Positions 39,007 to 47,751 of a stretch of 64,000 bases of DNA are shown here, piece after piece. The notes under the pieces are model-generated. The model made no database searches, was not told the origin of the DNA, and saw only the letters and a program-made list of their open reading frames with translations. Each line of letters begins with the position of its first letter. The stretch's first letter is position 1. Source of the DNA: Alteromonas portus. Its GTDB lineage: Bacteria; Pseudomonadota; Gammaproteobacteria; Enterobacterales; Alteromonadaceae. The translations under genes were made by a program, and so were the position numbers. Location of the stretch: the NCBI RefSeq assembly GCF_005117025.1, contig NZ_SWCO01000002.1, positions 186,001 to 250,000 of the forward strand. The letters are read 5' to 3'.

Positions 39007-39648
39007 TTAATTGTCTAGATAAAATTTGTCGTGGAAGGTGTACACCCACGTTGGTTGGTAGATAACAAGAAGGGTAATAGCCATGCCGTTAAGTAGTGCT
39101 TCTGGAAACACCAATAGCGGAATAAGTAGAATATAGTTATCAAAAACAATGTCCCACGTGTACGTACCTTCAATATAGTAAAAGGCCCCTAACGAGAGTG
39201 TTTTTAGTGCAATTGAAAGGGCGGCAGGAAAGAATGCACATACGAAAATGTAGACGAACAATTGCCGAGGAATACGGTGAAACGACAGCATGTAGAAAAG
39301 GTAGGTAGTTCCAATAGGTAGGATAGTTCCAAGTAGGCCGTTAACCCCAAAATTTTCCCACGTTCCATAGCCTGTTACGTTTGCACCTAAGAGCGCAATA
39401 AATGAAGCAATGATGGCGTTTCTAAAACCCAACATCAATGTGAGTACGGAAAGGCCAAGAAAATGAACATCTAGGCCTTCAAAAATTCCGGCTTTAAACA
39501 ACCACAGCACAAACAAGCAGGCAGCAGTGCCGAAAATAAGGTGTTGCTGCTGCTTGTTTCGCGCAAAGTGAGTGAAGTCGATATGCTTAACTGCGTAGAG
39601 TAAAAACGCGCCGTAAATTAGCAATGCTATCAACTGTAATGAACTCAC
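39007..39648 (-). CDS. CbiM-like integral membrane protein (ECF permease family)
   Basis: 213-residue membrane protein with about six helices. It resembles the COG3235 / CbiM-related predicted permeases (FKAGIFEGLDVHFLGLSVLTLMLGFRNAI, best read as FKAGIFEGLDVHFLGL then LTLMLGFRNAI; LLVFPEALLNGMAITLL near the C terminus). Family members import cobalt or nickel with separate ATPase and T components. None is adjacent here, and the N-terminal metal-binding MHI of true CbiM is absent. The start is GTG at 39648 after AAGGAG. Confidence 0.7.
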   Translation of the reverse strand: MSSLQLIALLIYGAFLLYAVKHIDFTHFARNKQQQHLIFGTAACLFVLWLFKAGIFEGLDVHFLGLSVLTLMLGFRNAIIASFIALLGANVTGYGTWENFGVNGLLGTILPIGTTYLFYMLSFHRIPRQLFVYIFVCAFFPAALSIALKTLSLGAFYYIEGTYTWDIVFDNYILLIPLLVFPEALLNGMAITLLVIYQPTWVYTFHDKFYLDN

Positions 39649-39690
39649 TTTTACTCCTTGAACTGTGCCGCTTTATTTACTGTGGGCCAG

Positions 39691-40500
39691 CTACTTTTTG
39701 TATTCAGCCCAAATGGGGGCGTGGTCAGATGGCTTTTCAATGCCCCTTAACTCATAATCGATGCCTGCGTCATGAAGACGGGCGTGCAACGGTTTGGTTG
39801 CCAGTATGAGATCGATACGCAGGCCGCGATTGTCGTTGAAACCTTTCGAGCGATAGTCAAACCACGAAAACTTGTCATTAGTTTCTGGATTAAGCGTTCG
39901 AAAACTATCTTCGAAGCCCCAGTCTATAAGGGTATTCAACCATTCGCGCTCTTCAGGTAAAAAGCTGCACTTACCTGTTCTAAGCCAGCGTTTACGGTTT
40001 TCTTCCCCAATACCAATGTCCAGATCTGTATGAGAAATGTTTACGTCACCCATTACAATTACGTTTTCGTCTGGCGTGTGGTTTTCATCTAAGTAGGTCA
40101 TCAAGTCTTTGTAGAACTTGCGCTTGGCGGGATACTTTGTTTCGTGCTTTTCGTTCTCACCTTGAGGAAAGTAACCATTAAGAACCGTTACTGGTTCGCC
40201 GGCTTCATCAGTGGTTTTCAATATGATCATTCTGCGCTGAGCGTCTTCCTCATCGGTCGGAAAGCCCATTGTCACTGAAATAGGTTCTTTTTTTGCTAAA
40301 AACGCGACGCCATAGTGACTTTTCTGGCCGTGAAAATAAACGTGATAGCCCATCGCCTCTACTGCTTCAACGGGAAACTGTTCATTGTGAACTTTAATTT
40401 CCTGTAAACCGATTATGTCTGGTTGATGAGCATCGATAACCGCTTGTAATTGATGTAGGCGGGCGCGAATACCATTGATGTTAAATGAGATTACTTTCAT
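39691..40500 (-). CDS. xthA: Exodeoxyribonuclease III
   Basis: 269-residue Mg-dependent AP endonuclease / 3' exonuclease of base-excision repair. Family motifs run in order: [24 protein letters not shown] with the metal Glu, [32 protein letters not shown] and the C-terminal SDHAPIWAE with the catalytic Asp-His pair. The length equals E. coli XthA. It stands 42 bp upstream of the CbiM-like gene on the same strand. Confidence 0.95.
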   Translation of the reverse strand: MKVISFNINGIRARLHQLQAVIDAHQPDIIGLQEIKVHNEQFPVEAVEAMGYHVYFHGQKSHYGVAFLAKKEPISVTMGFPTDEEDAQRRMIILKTTDEAGEPVTVLNGYFPQGENEKHETKYPAKRKFYKDLMTYLDENHTPDENVIVMGDVNISHTDLDIGIGEENRKRWLRTGKCSFLPEEREWLNTLIDWGFEDSFRTLNPETNDKFSWFDYRSKGFNDNRGLRIDLILATKPLHARLHDAGIDYELRGIEKPSDHAPIWAEYKK

Positions 40501-40656
40501 GCTTTATATTTATGTTGTTTCGACGTTGAATTAAGTCTACCAGAAACTAAGCAACCGCTTAACGAAGAACTGCCGTTATATTAATGCATTCAGTCGATTG
40601 GCTGGATTAAGTTTATTTATAGCTTAAGCGCTGAGTTTGAATGGCGCATTAAGGTT

Positions 40657-40679
40657 ACGGCCACTAGGCATGTGGCCGT
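40657..40679. terminator. Hairpin downstream of the haem oxygenase gene
   Basis: Stem ACGGCCAC / GTGGCCGT with loop TAGGCAT, about 92 bp after the haem oxygenase stop. No T run follows on the minus strand, so it is a weak or Rho-assisted terminator at best. Confidence 0.45.
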
Positions 40680-40770
40680 TGTATTACTAAAGGGGGATAA
40701 AGGCGGTAACCTAAGGTACATAGTACACTGATAACCCAATGAATATGTTCACCGAGTTAGCTTAATCTGA

Positions 40771-41442
40771 TTATGCTAGCCTTAAATTTTTATCATGGCC
40801 TACTGCTTCAGCCAGTGAGATCAAATATTCAAACCATGCGTTTGCATCTTCAACTATCGCTTCAATTAAGCTTTCTGAGCTTTCGGCAAGCTCTGGTAGC
40901 AGCGCATCAACTTCTTGTTTGAAAGACACCCATGCTTTCGCACACCCCGCCATGGCTTGGTAGTAGTTAGTGGGTATGCTCCGCTCCATCGCGTTTAACC
41001 TTCTCACAATGATATTGGCCCCCATCGACGAACCTAACCATACATAGATTGCGGCAATGGCTTGGCTACTTGGCGAGCTGCAGCTTGGAATTGTCACGCT
41101 GCTGGGGTGGGTGTCTTCGCTAATTGCTTGAATTGGCGAGCATGCTGCCGCTGGGGCATGGGTGTCATCGTTAAGCGCTTGAATGTCTGTATTCAGTGCG
41201 TTTAAAACCGCTTTGCTATTTATCATCGCAGAAACTCGCGAAAGCAAAGGCGCATGATCCGCAGCGTGCTGAACCGCTTCAGCAGTCGCTTGATGGAACA
41301 ATTTCATGATCTGCAAAATAGCGTTGTAAGCTGCGTCATCAAATGAATTGTTGTTGTGATAGATGGAAAAGGGAAATGTATTTTCCAAAATGCTGTGGTT
41401 AGCGTGGGTGTCTTGCTTAAGAGCGGTAAATAGGTTGCGCAT
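40771..41442 (-). CDS. Haem oxygenase-like protein with repeat-derived segments
   Basis: 223-residue all-helical protein resembling bacterial haem oxygenases (BphO type), which open haem to biliverdin. The N-terminal LKQDTHANHSILENTFPF holds the expected Thr-xxx-His-xx-Leu-Glu pattern with H16 as proximal ligand. AIYVWLGSSMGANIIVRRL corresponds to the distal-helix YxxxGSxxG motif. Four motif copies fall in the gene (41405, 41159, 41108, 40925). Two of them build an insertion-like Ala/Ser/Pro-rich segment NDDTHAPAAA...SEDTHPSS between helices. Activity is therefore uncertain. No phytochrome gene is adjacent. Confidence 0.65.
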   Translation of the reverse strand: MRNLFTALKQDTHANHSILENTFPFSIYHNNNSFDDAAYNAILQIMKLFHQATAEAVQHAADHAPLLSRVSAMINSKAVLNALNTDIQALNDDTHAPAAACSPIQAISEDTHPSSVTIPSCSSPSSQAIAAIYVWLGSSMGANIIVRRLNAMERSIPTNYYQAMAGCAKAWVSFKQEVDALLPELAESSESLIEAIVEDANAWFEYLISLAEAVGHDKNLRLA

Positions 41443-41497
41443 GAGGTACAGGTCTTTGCGTTATAGCTTTTTAATTGTGTTGTGATGTTGGGTAACT

Positions 41498-41806
41498 TTA
41501 GCATGGGTGTCTTTGTAACGGGTAATAAATTAAATTACAGCAGATCATTTAAAGAAACCTTTGATAAGCGGGTGGTTTGGCTGGGTGTCTTGCTTAATGG
41601 CTATAGCGCGGGTGTCTTTGTAAGGAAGTTTTGGGTTTCTTATTGTGGGTGTCTTTGTAAAGGAGGCTTCGGTTGTTTAAGCGTGGGTGTCTTTGTAAAG
41701 TAGGTTTCGGATTTTTTGCATGGGTGTCTTTGTAAAGTATTCGGATTTTTAGCGAGGGTGTCTTTGTAAAGTAGGTTTCGGATTTTTTGCGTGGGTGTCT
41801 ATGTAA
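41498..41806 (+). repeat. Tandem array of the TGGGTGTC motif, period about 37 bp
   Basis: Exact cores begin at 41504, 41582, 41646, 41684, 41721 and 41792, with one-base variants at 41609 and 41755, all in the same direction. From 41609 the step is 34-38 bp, and the text between cores is also similar (GTAGGTTTCGGATTTTTTGC recurs). It is therefore a true tandem duplication and not unique spacers. Most units end TTTGTAA. A 73-codon reading frame at 41482-41703 is only the repeat read through (GVFV units). The array lies between the haem oxygenase start and the DUF2750 gene and fills most of a 445-bp gap. Confidence 0.92.
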
Positions 41807-41887
41807 GGCATATTTTGGTGACTATTGCATTGCGCCTTGTGCTGGTGCGGGTATACTTGCCGCAAATTTTGAGATAGGTGAATAAAC

Positions 41888-42283
41888 GTGTTTCCAGAAA
41901 CAATTGCCGACAAGCTAAGCGATGCAGTTATCGAACAAGCAATGAAACTGAGTGCTGAAGACAGACAAGAACTTATTGTTAGCTATATTGCAAAAGCAAA
42001 AGAGATTTGGATGGTACAGGGTACGGAAGGCTTCGTGATGTTCGAAGGTGGTGACAGTGTTCAGTTACCCGTTTTTCCTCATCGTGATTTGGCGCAAAAG
42101 TTTGTAGACATGAACGAAATAGAAGGGCAGTGCGTTAATATTTCGCTAGACGAGTTTACACAAACTTGGTTACCTGGCCTTACTAAAAACGGCGTGGAGT
42201 TAGTGATGTTCCCAACGACTAGTGATGTCGAAAATTTGGTTATGACAGCAGAAGATCTAGCTTCTGAACTAAACGGTAATTAA
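41888..42283 (+). CDS. DUF2750 family protein
   Basis: 131-residue cytoplasmic protein recognised by KEIWMVQGTEGFVMFEGGD and PVFPHRDLAQKFVD, with a C-terminal acidic helix. DUF2750 proteins have no established function known to me. The start is GTG at 41888 after AGGTG. It is followed 16 bp later by the SufE-like gene, so the pair is probably one transcript. Its promoter must lie in or just after the repeat array. Confidence 0.8.
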   Translation: MFPETIADKLSDAVIEQAMKLSAEDRQELIVSYIAKAKEIWMVQGTEGFVMFEGGDSVQLPVFPHRDLAQKFVDMNEIEGQCVNISLDEFTQTWLPGLTKNGVELVMFPTTSDVENLVMTAEDLASELNGN

Positions 42284-42299
42284 GCTGGGCGTTTCGTAA

Positions 42300-42692
42300 A
42301 TGAGTTCAGCTGATATTTTGCTTCCACTGGCTTCTTCACTTGCCAATTCAAAAGGGTGGGATGACTTTACGCGCACGCTTATGCTGGCAGGTAAATCTCT
42401 GACGCCTCTCCCTTTAGATGAACGCACAGCCGAAACTGCCATTGAGGGTTGTGAAAGCCCAGTGTGGTTGGCCTATTTAACTGAACAAGATAGCGTGATG
42501 GCGTACTCGCCCAGCAAAGTTATTCGCGGAGTGCTTGCTGTGTTACTAGAAAAGGCCAACGCATTAACCGGTGAGCAGCGCCGTAATTTCGACTTTGAAG
42601 ATTATTTGTCTCGCTGTCAGCTAGAGCGCTACCTTAGTCAGTCTCGTGGAAACGGGATAAAATCTGTTATCGCTAAGTTGAAGGGCATTTAG
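42300..42692 (+). CDS. SufE/CsdE-family sulfur acceptor
   Basis: 130-residue SufE-fold protein. The persulfide cysteine is C51 in TAIEGCESPVWLAYL. The core GWDDFTRTLMLAGKSL, a helix with VIRGVLAVLLEKAN and the C-terminal LERYLSQSRGNGIKSVI match SufE/CsdE, which take sulfur from a cysteine desulfurase for iron-sulfur cluster assembly. The partner desulfurase (SufS or CsdA) is not in the window. It is cotranscribed with the DUF2750 gene. Confidence 0.85.
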   Translation: MSSADILLPLASSLANSKGWDDFTRTLMLAGKSLTPLPLDERTAETAIEGCESPVWLAYLTEQDSVMAYSPSKVIRGVLAVLLEKANALTGEQRRNFDFEDYLSRCQLERYLSQSRGNGIKSVIAKLKGI

Positions 42693-42725
42693 GCGCAGAG
42701 CCTGCTAAGCCCTCCTTTTTTCTTC

Positions 42726-43997
42726 TCACTTATTCTTTGCTTCTATCCATTGGCTCATATATTTACTCGCCGCCAGCGTTTGATGCCACAATAAGCTTTG
42801 CATAAACAAACGGCCTCTATGGCTGTCTAGCGTTTGCTGCAAGTCGCTTATCCTTTCAATGAAGGGGACATCTGGCTGCAGATTTTCAAATGCGTTAAGC
42901 ACACGAACACTCATCTTACTTGCTGCGTTCCACGTGTTTTCATCGTTATAAAGCGCTACGGCGTTATCGACGTAGGCTTGCACAACCTCTGCATCGCACG
43001 TGTCAGTGCTGCACAAAGCGCCAGGCCACTGCCCATCATCCGTGTTTTCATCGCGAGTAATACTGTTTGCACTTGAAGCAATACCTTCTGCGCCTATCCA
43101 AGTTGTAATGCTCGGCGTGGCGCAGCGCATCGCGTCTAGCAGCTTTCCCTTTATTCCTGCCCCAAATCGCAATGGGGCAATCAGTACCTTTGCGTTTGCC
43201 ATTACAGTTTCAACATCTTGTGCCCAGCCTTTAACTAAAAAACCTTGTTTCTGGTTGTGAAGCTGCGTTGCTTTTTTGGGCGGGTAGGCGCCATATATAT
43301 GTAATTCGGCATGGGGCAGCGCTTTTTTTATTGAAGGCCATAGGTGTTGCTTTAGCTGCAAGACCGCATCCCAATTCGGCGCGTGACGGAAATTGCCAAT
43401 ATGAACGAAGTGTGAGCGTTCCTCAAACGATGGAGCAGGGGTAATAGATTTCCCAACGGCAAGCGGATGATACTGAAGCTGAGATGCTGGTACACCGTAG
43501 TGTTCTGTTAATAATGCCATTTCATGTTTTGAAATCACTAAGGTGAGATCACTTCTTATAATGGCGGCAACCTCCCGCTGCGCGAGCTCGCTATTAAGGT
43601 GTGCTAGACGGGCGTCGCCGTGCTGTTTTACCGCTTCGTGTCTTGCTTGGCGAAGGCTGTGAAGGTCTTCGGTGTTAAGAATTCGAAGTGCATCGGGGCA
43701 AACTTCTTTCACACGCCAAGAAAACTGTTCCTCAGTCATATAGCGGTCGAACACAACAATATCTGGCGATAACTGTGCTATCAGCGTATTAAATGAGCTG
43801 CAGTTTAGGGCCACGGGCGCTACGCTCACGCCAATTGCTTCTAGATCTGCTTTATGTTCACTGTCCGTGGCCGCGGTTAAAAACGTTACGTTGAAGTTAG
43901 CCGCTAGGCAACGTTTGATGATAGACAGCATGTTCTGCCCAGCAGCCGAAGAGTTCGGCTCAGGCCATACATAACCGATTACGACAACATTTAACAT
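42726..43997 (-). CDS. Glycosyltransferase (GT-B fold)
   Basis: 423-residue GT-B glycosyltransferase. An N-terminal Rossmann domain starts MLNVVVIGYVWPEPNSSAAGQ (20 residues of which are shown as VVVIGYVWPEPNSSAAG). The C-terminal nucleotide-sugar domain holds FVHIGNFRHAPNWDAV, ELHIYGAYPPKK and the donor-site stretch LIAPLRFGAGIKGKLLDAM. The ATG at 43997 is favoured because the family fold begins there. An upstream reading from 44069 adds 24 unconserved residues. The acceptor is unknown, and no polysaccharide cluster surrounds it. Confidence 0.8.
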   Translation of the reverse strand: MLNVVVIGYVWPEPNSSAAGQNMLSIIKRCLAANFNVTFLTAATDSEHKADLEAIGVSVAPVALNCSSFNTLIAQLSPDIVVFDRYMTEEQFSWRVKEVCPDALRILNTEDLHSLRQARHEAVKQHGDARLAHLNSELAQREVAAIIRSDLTLVISKHEMALLTEHYGVPASQLQYHPLAVGKSITPAPSFEERSHFVHIGNFRHAPNWDAVLQLKQHLWPSIKKALPHAELHIYGAYPPKKATQLHNQKQGFLVKGWAQDVETVMANAKVLIAPLRFGAGIKGKLLDAMRCATPSITTWIGAEGIASSANSITRDENTDDGQWPGALCSTDTCDAEVVQAYVDNAVALYNDENTWNAASKMSVRVLNAFENLQPDVPFIERISDLQQTLDSHRGRLFMQSLLWHQTLAASKYMSQWIEAKNK

Positions 43998-44489
43998 GGT
44001 TAAGACTACAACTTGTACGTTATGAAATGAGTTTGGCTTGCGTTGAATTATCGTAGGCGATGCTACCACAAAACAGCCATCGTCATTACTTTAAACGTGT
44101 ATTCCTTAGAAATTCTAATTCTTGTAGGTAGTTACCCTAAGTTTTTCTTAGTAGTGCAATTTTAAGTAGGTAAAAATGCGCGGCTGGTTATAATACGCGA
44201 CTTTTTATAGGGTTTGAGGAACACCAGACGGTTCTTGGAGTCTACGATATTGGCACAATTGATAATGCTCGGAGACGAAGGAACAGTTTATACTCGCTAA
44301 TCAAAAGTAATTAATAATGATTCAGTTAAGGCTTTTTTAACTTTCTGATTAGTAAAGAAATCATACTTTTTTACTAGGTGATATTAATTGACCTCTGCGG
44401 ATTTACCGCCTATACCTTACATTAAGTAAGGCGAACGGAGGTGCCTTAAACACGACAATCATAAAGGCTGCATTGAAGAGAGTGCACGA
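43998..44489. other. Divergent intergenic region before the HDOD gene
   Basis: About 490 bp without a gene I can support. It holds a good promoter at 44388-44416 and, just after it, a small inverted repeat CCTTAC-ATTAA-GTAAGG (about 44415-44431) in the predicted leader. I recognised no riboswitch consensus. Confidence 0.55.
44388..44416 (+). promoter_or_regulatory. Sigma-70-like promoter for the HDOD gene
   Basis: -35 box TTGACC (44388-44393), 17-bp spacer, -10 box TATACC (44411-44416). The predicted transcript starts near 44423, giving a leader of about 67 bases to the ATG. Confidence 0.6.
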
Positions 44490-45335
44490 ATGAATTTAGA
44501 TGAATTAGTTTCGAAAGCGGAAGACCTCTTTGTGTTACCTGATTCGGTAACTCGACTTAAAGCTTGTATGGATGATGAAGCTTCAAGCATTGACGACATT
44601 GGTGACATCATTGCTTTCGACCCGTCATTGGCTACGCAATTACTCAGAGTGGCAAACTCGGCGCTTTATCGCTTTCCTAATAAAATAGACACGGTAACCA
44701 GAGCCATCCAAGTTGTAGGTACGCGCTCTACGTACGACCTTGCGCTTGCGTATGGAGTCAGTCAGGCATTTAGTGATGTCGATGGTCAAGCTATAGACCT
44801 TGACAAATTCTGGGAACAAAGTGTTTCATGCGGATTACTGGCAAAGTACTTTGCCGACATGCGCAATATTCGTGAGCCAGAACGTCTTTTTGTGTCTGGA
44901 TTACTGCACAATATCGGAGAACTTGTAACGGTTTCGGTTATGCCAGAATCGGCTACACGTTGCCAGGCGTTTAATACCCGTGTAAGTCCTGCTGAACTTC
45001 AGTTTGGCGTGCTAGGGTTCACCTACGCCGACTTGTCTGCAAGGTTGATTGAAAAGTGGGATATTCCAAGCTCAATTTACACGCCTATTGCCAGTATTCA
45101 CAAAGACGAAAATGTAGAAACAGGCGTGGAAGAGAAGATCCTCCAGCTTTCCTATGTGTTAGCGCTAGACAACGTAAACCCTGAAATCTATCCAAGCTAT
45201 CACAACCTAAAGCCTGCACTTCATGAAGCCTTATCGCTTAATCGAGAGGATCTGGAAGACGCGCTAGATATAACCAATTTACAGTGTATATCGGTTATTT
45301 CCCTATTTAACCCTAACGCGTTTATGCTTTATTAG
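44490..45335 (+). CDS. HDOD-domain signalling protein
   Basis: 281-residue protein whose main part (about 10-210) is an HDOD domain: DDIGDIIAFDPSLATQLLRVANSALY, shown here as DIIAFDPSLATQLLRVANS, then IQVVGTRSTYDLALAYGV and ERLFVSGLLHNIGELV. The HD-like metal residues of phosphodiesterases are not complete, as usual in HDOD proteins, so a regulatory and not enzymatic role is likely. It has its own promoter and ends at a hairpin shared with the convergent thioesterase gene. Confidence 0.88.
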   Translation: MNLDELVSKAEDLFVLPDSVTRLKACMDDEASSIDDIGDIIAFDPSLATQLLRVANSALYRFPNKIDTVTRAIQVVGTRSTYDLALAYGVSQAFSDVDGQAIDLDKFWEQSVSCGLLAKYFADMRNIREPERLFVSGLLHNIGELVTVSVMPESATRCQAFNTRVSPAELQFGVLGFTYADLSARLIEKWDIPSSIYTPIASIHKDENVETGVEEKILQLSYVLALDNVNPEIYPSYHNLKPALHEALSLNREDLEDALDITNLQCISVISLFNPNAFMLY

Positions 45336-45362
45336 ACTGTAGGGCGCAGGCAGAAGCTATGG

Positions 45363-45391
45363 CCGTAGCGATTAGTCGAAAATCGCTACGG
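45363..45391 (+). terminator. Terminator between HDOD and thioesterase genes
   Basis: 11-bp stem CCGTAGCGATT / AATCGCTACGG, loop of 7, followed by TTTG on the plus strand. It overlaps the last codons of the convergent thioesterase gene. Confidence 0.7.
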
Positions 45392-46187
45392 TTTGTCTGC
45401 TAATCGCAATCACTTCGTTATCTTTATCCCAAATTGTGGCCTCTGTATGGCCATAGCCATCGGCTGCTTGCCTAGTATGTGCCTTGTAGGCAAACCAATC
45501 TGTGGGGCTTACAGGTTTATGCGGGTGGATAAATTCTAAATTCCAACTTACCGTACTCGCGGGTGCTGGCAACTTCATCATTTGCAGCAGCGTAGGTGGC
45601 CATGCATCGATCATAGTGATGATGTGCGCATCAGTGATGGCCTCTGGCGCTTGCTTAAATCGCATGAACCCATGGTAATGACTGGTTTTTCGTCGCGTAA
45701 ATGGTATACCGCCATCTTCAATCGCCAAATCAAAGTAACGTAAGAATTTCGGTGTCACTTTCGGTATTTGCGGGATGAACTTTGCTTTACTAGGCAACGG
45801 CATCTCGTGTTTCTCTGTGTTTTCAACACTAATACCCGATGCTCTCGCTACGCCAAAGCAGGCCTGCGAGAATACACAGCTTTTGCCGTCTTGAATGGCA
45901 TGTGCGGTATATTGCGATACATTTTTCCCCGTTCTAAGAAGGGTGACTTCGATAGAAAAAGGCGTTTCAAGTGATAGGGGACCAACAAAATTTGTAGTAA
46001 ATGAGCGAAGAACGCGATCATCAGTGACTTGTTGCTTTACTGCCGTGTATAACATCCCGGCAGAAATACCGCCAAATGCGGTTCGCCCTTGCCCCCAGGT
46101 TTTAGGAATAACGAGCCCATCAACTTTCCAAGTGTTTTCTGATGTTTGTGATAATTGAGGAATATTGAGCAATTCATCTACTGTCAT
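45372..46187 (-). CDS. Acyl-CoA thioesterase family protein (double hotdog)
   Basis: 271-residue TesB-like thioesterase made of two hotdog repeats. The first contains WGQGRTAFGGISAGMLYTAV and RSFTTNFVGPLSLETPF. The second contains DAHIITMIDAWPPTLLQMM and VSWNLEFIHPHKP. It probably hydrolyses acyl-CoA in the cytoplasm, with unknown chain preference. There is no neighbouring fatty-acid gene. The function is a family-level call. Confidence 0.8.
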   Translation of the reverse strand: MTVDELLNIPQLSQTSENTWKVDGLVIPKTWGQGRTAFGGISAGMLYTAVKQQVTDDRVLRSFTTNFVGPLSLETPFSIEVTLLRTGKNVSQYTAHAIQDGKSCVFSQACFGVARASGISVENTEKHEMPLPSKAKFIPQIPKVTPKFLRYFDLAIEDGGIPFTRRKTSHYHGFMRFKQAPEAITDAHIITMIDAWPPTLLQMMKLPAPASTVSWNLEFIHPHKPVSPTDWFAYKAHTRQAADGYGHTEATIWDKDNEVIAISRQTVAIFD

Positions 46188-46357
46188 TATTGTGTATCTG
46201 GTCTGATGAGTTATGTAATAGTCATCCTACCTTAAGCGCTATAGAACGAAAAGCCTCAGTTAGAAATTTCCGTTATGTTAACAAATAAGTAACAATTAGT
46301 TGTTTATTTTTTTAACAAGTGCGTAGACTGGGACTATCCTCACTCAAAAGGACTGTT

Positions 46358-47680
46358 ATGGCCCATACGCACGTTGAAGGTATTCCTGCTAGCGAAGCAG
46401 GAGCATCTAGAAGTTACCGCAATTATGTTTTATTCATATTAACCTTGGTATACGCCTTTAACTTCATAGACAGGCAGATTATCGGTATTTTGTCGCCCTT
46501 TATAAAAGCCGACTTGGGTTTAGATGACGCCCAGCTTGGATGGCTTAAAGGCATTTATTTCGCATTACTTTATACGGTGATGGGCATTCCAATAGCTTGG
46601 CTCGCCGACCGCTATAGCCGGGTAAATATTATCGCTATATCACTAACACTCTGGAGTGGCTTCACTGCAGCATCCGGCTTGGCGGCAAACTACATGCAAC
46701 TTGCTATTGCACGTATTGGCGTAGGCATTGGAGAGGCAGGGGGAAGTCCGCCGTCGCACAGTATTATTTCTGACCTATTTCCTAAAGAAAAACGCGCTGG
46801 CGCACTGGCAATATATTCTTTAGGGATCCCTTTTGGTGTCATGCTTGCTTTTTTTGCCTCAGCATTTTTTCTACAAGGCGGATCAGCCGACTGGCGGACC
46901 GTGATGTACAGCGTGGGTATACCAGGGGTACTACTTGCAGTTCTGCTAAAGCTTACTGTTAAAGAGCCTGCAAGAACGGTGTCTGCGCCTAGTACAGGTG
47001 AAGCGAATAAGCCAAGTGTAAAAGCCTCACTAAAAATGCTGCTGAAAATTCCTACGTGGTGGGGGATGGCGCTTGGCATTTCATTTGGCTCTTTTGGCAA
47101 CTATGCCATATCGACGTGGGTTATAGACTACTACGTGCGCGCGTTTGCTGGGCTAGATATTACTCAGCTGCTTATTGTATTTGGCATTATTAATGGGACG
47201 GCGTACGCGCTAGGTGTGTGGCTTGGTGGCTATATTGCTGACAGGTGGGGCAAGCACAACAAGAAGGCTTATGCTTTATTACCCGCCATTGCGCTGATAA
47301 TTGGTGTTCCCGCTTTTTATGTATCGTTGCAGGTACAAGATTTGTGGTTGTCGGTAGGGCTTATGGCGCTGTTGTTATTTACAAGTGGCTCTTATCTAGG
47401 GCCAAGTTTTGCGATGGCACAGACGCTTGCGCCAGTTAATGTAAGGGCCATGTCGACTGCATTGTTTTTCTTTGTATTGAATATTATTGCGCTAGGCGGT
47501 GGGCCTACATTAACCGGTATTATCAGCCAAGCACTCGTTCCATCATTAGGCGAAACGGAGGCGTTGAGGCAAGCACTTCTTTACTTGGTTGTGCCTTATG
47601 CGCTATCAATTGCGGTTTTCTTATGGACCAGTACTAAAATAGTAAAAGACTGGGAAATGGCAGAAGCCAGGGGCTTGTAG
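46358..47680 (+). CDS. MFS transporter, spinster-like
   Basis: 440-residue major facilitator with 12 predicted helices. FNFIDRQIIGILSPFIKADL in TM1 and GWLKGIYFALLYTVMGIPIAW with LADRYSR (motif A) are typical of spinster-like MFS proteins. GIGEAGGSPPSHSIISDLF is the TM4-5 loop motif. Substrate unknown, and lipids or organic acids are known cargoes of relatives. The ATG at 46358 follows AAAGGA. A GTG at 46319 has no site. Confidence 0.85.
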   Translation: MAHTHVEGIPASEAGASRSYRNYVLFILTLVYAFNFIDRQIIGILSPFIKADLGLDDAQLGWLKGIYFALLYTVMGIPIAWLADRYSRVNIIAISLTLWSGFTAASGLAANYMQLAIARIGVGIGEAGGSPPSHSIISDLFPKEKRAGALAIYSLGIPFGVMLAFFASAFFLQGGSADWRTVMYSVGIPGVLLAVLLKLTVKEPARTVSAPSTGEANKPSVKASLKMLLKIPTWWGMALGISFGSFGNYAISTWVIDYYVRAFAGLDITQLLIVFGIINGTAYALGVWLGGYIADRWGKHNKKAYALLPAIALIIGVPAFYVSLQVQDLWLSVGLMALLLFTSGSYLGPSFAMAQTLAPVNVRAMSTALFFFVLNIIALGGGPTLTGIISQALVPSLGETEALRQALLYLVVPYALSIAVFLWTSTKIVKDWEMAEARGL

Positions 47681-47700
47681 TAATATCGAACTTTCATGCT

Positions 47701-47724
47701 AAGGGGCTGATTTAAAGCCCCTTT
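47701..47724 (+). terminator. Terminator after the MFS gene
   Basis: Stem AAGGGGCT / AGCCCCTT with an 8-base loop, followed by TGTTGTTT, 20 bp after the MFS stop. Confidence 0.75.
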
Positions 47725-47751
47725 GTTGTTTGAATATGAAGGAGTGTGTTG

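Noticed and set aside
41482..41703. 73-codon reading frame with GVFV repeats
   Set aside because: It is the tandem repeat read in one frame, with no ribosome site and no resemblance to a protein.
41498..41806. CRISPR-like array of repeats at regular spacing
   Set aside because: The intervals between cores are similar to each other and not unique spacers, the repeat is short, the first units are irregular, and there are no cas genes.
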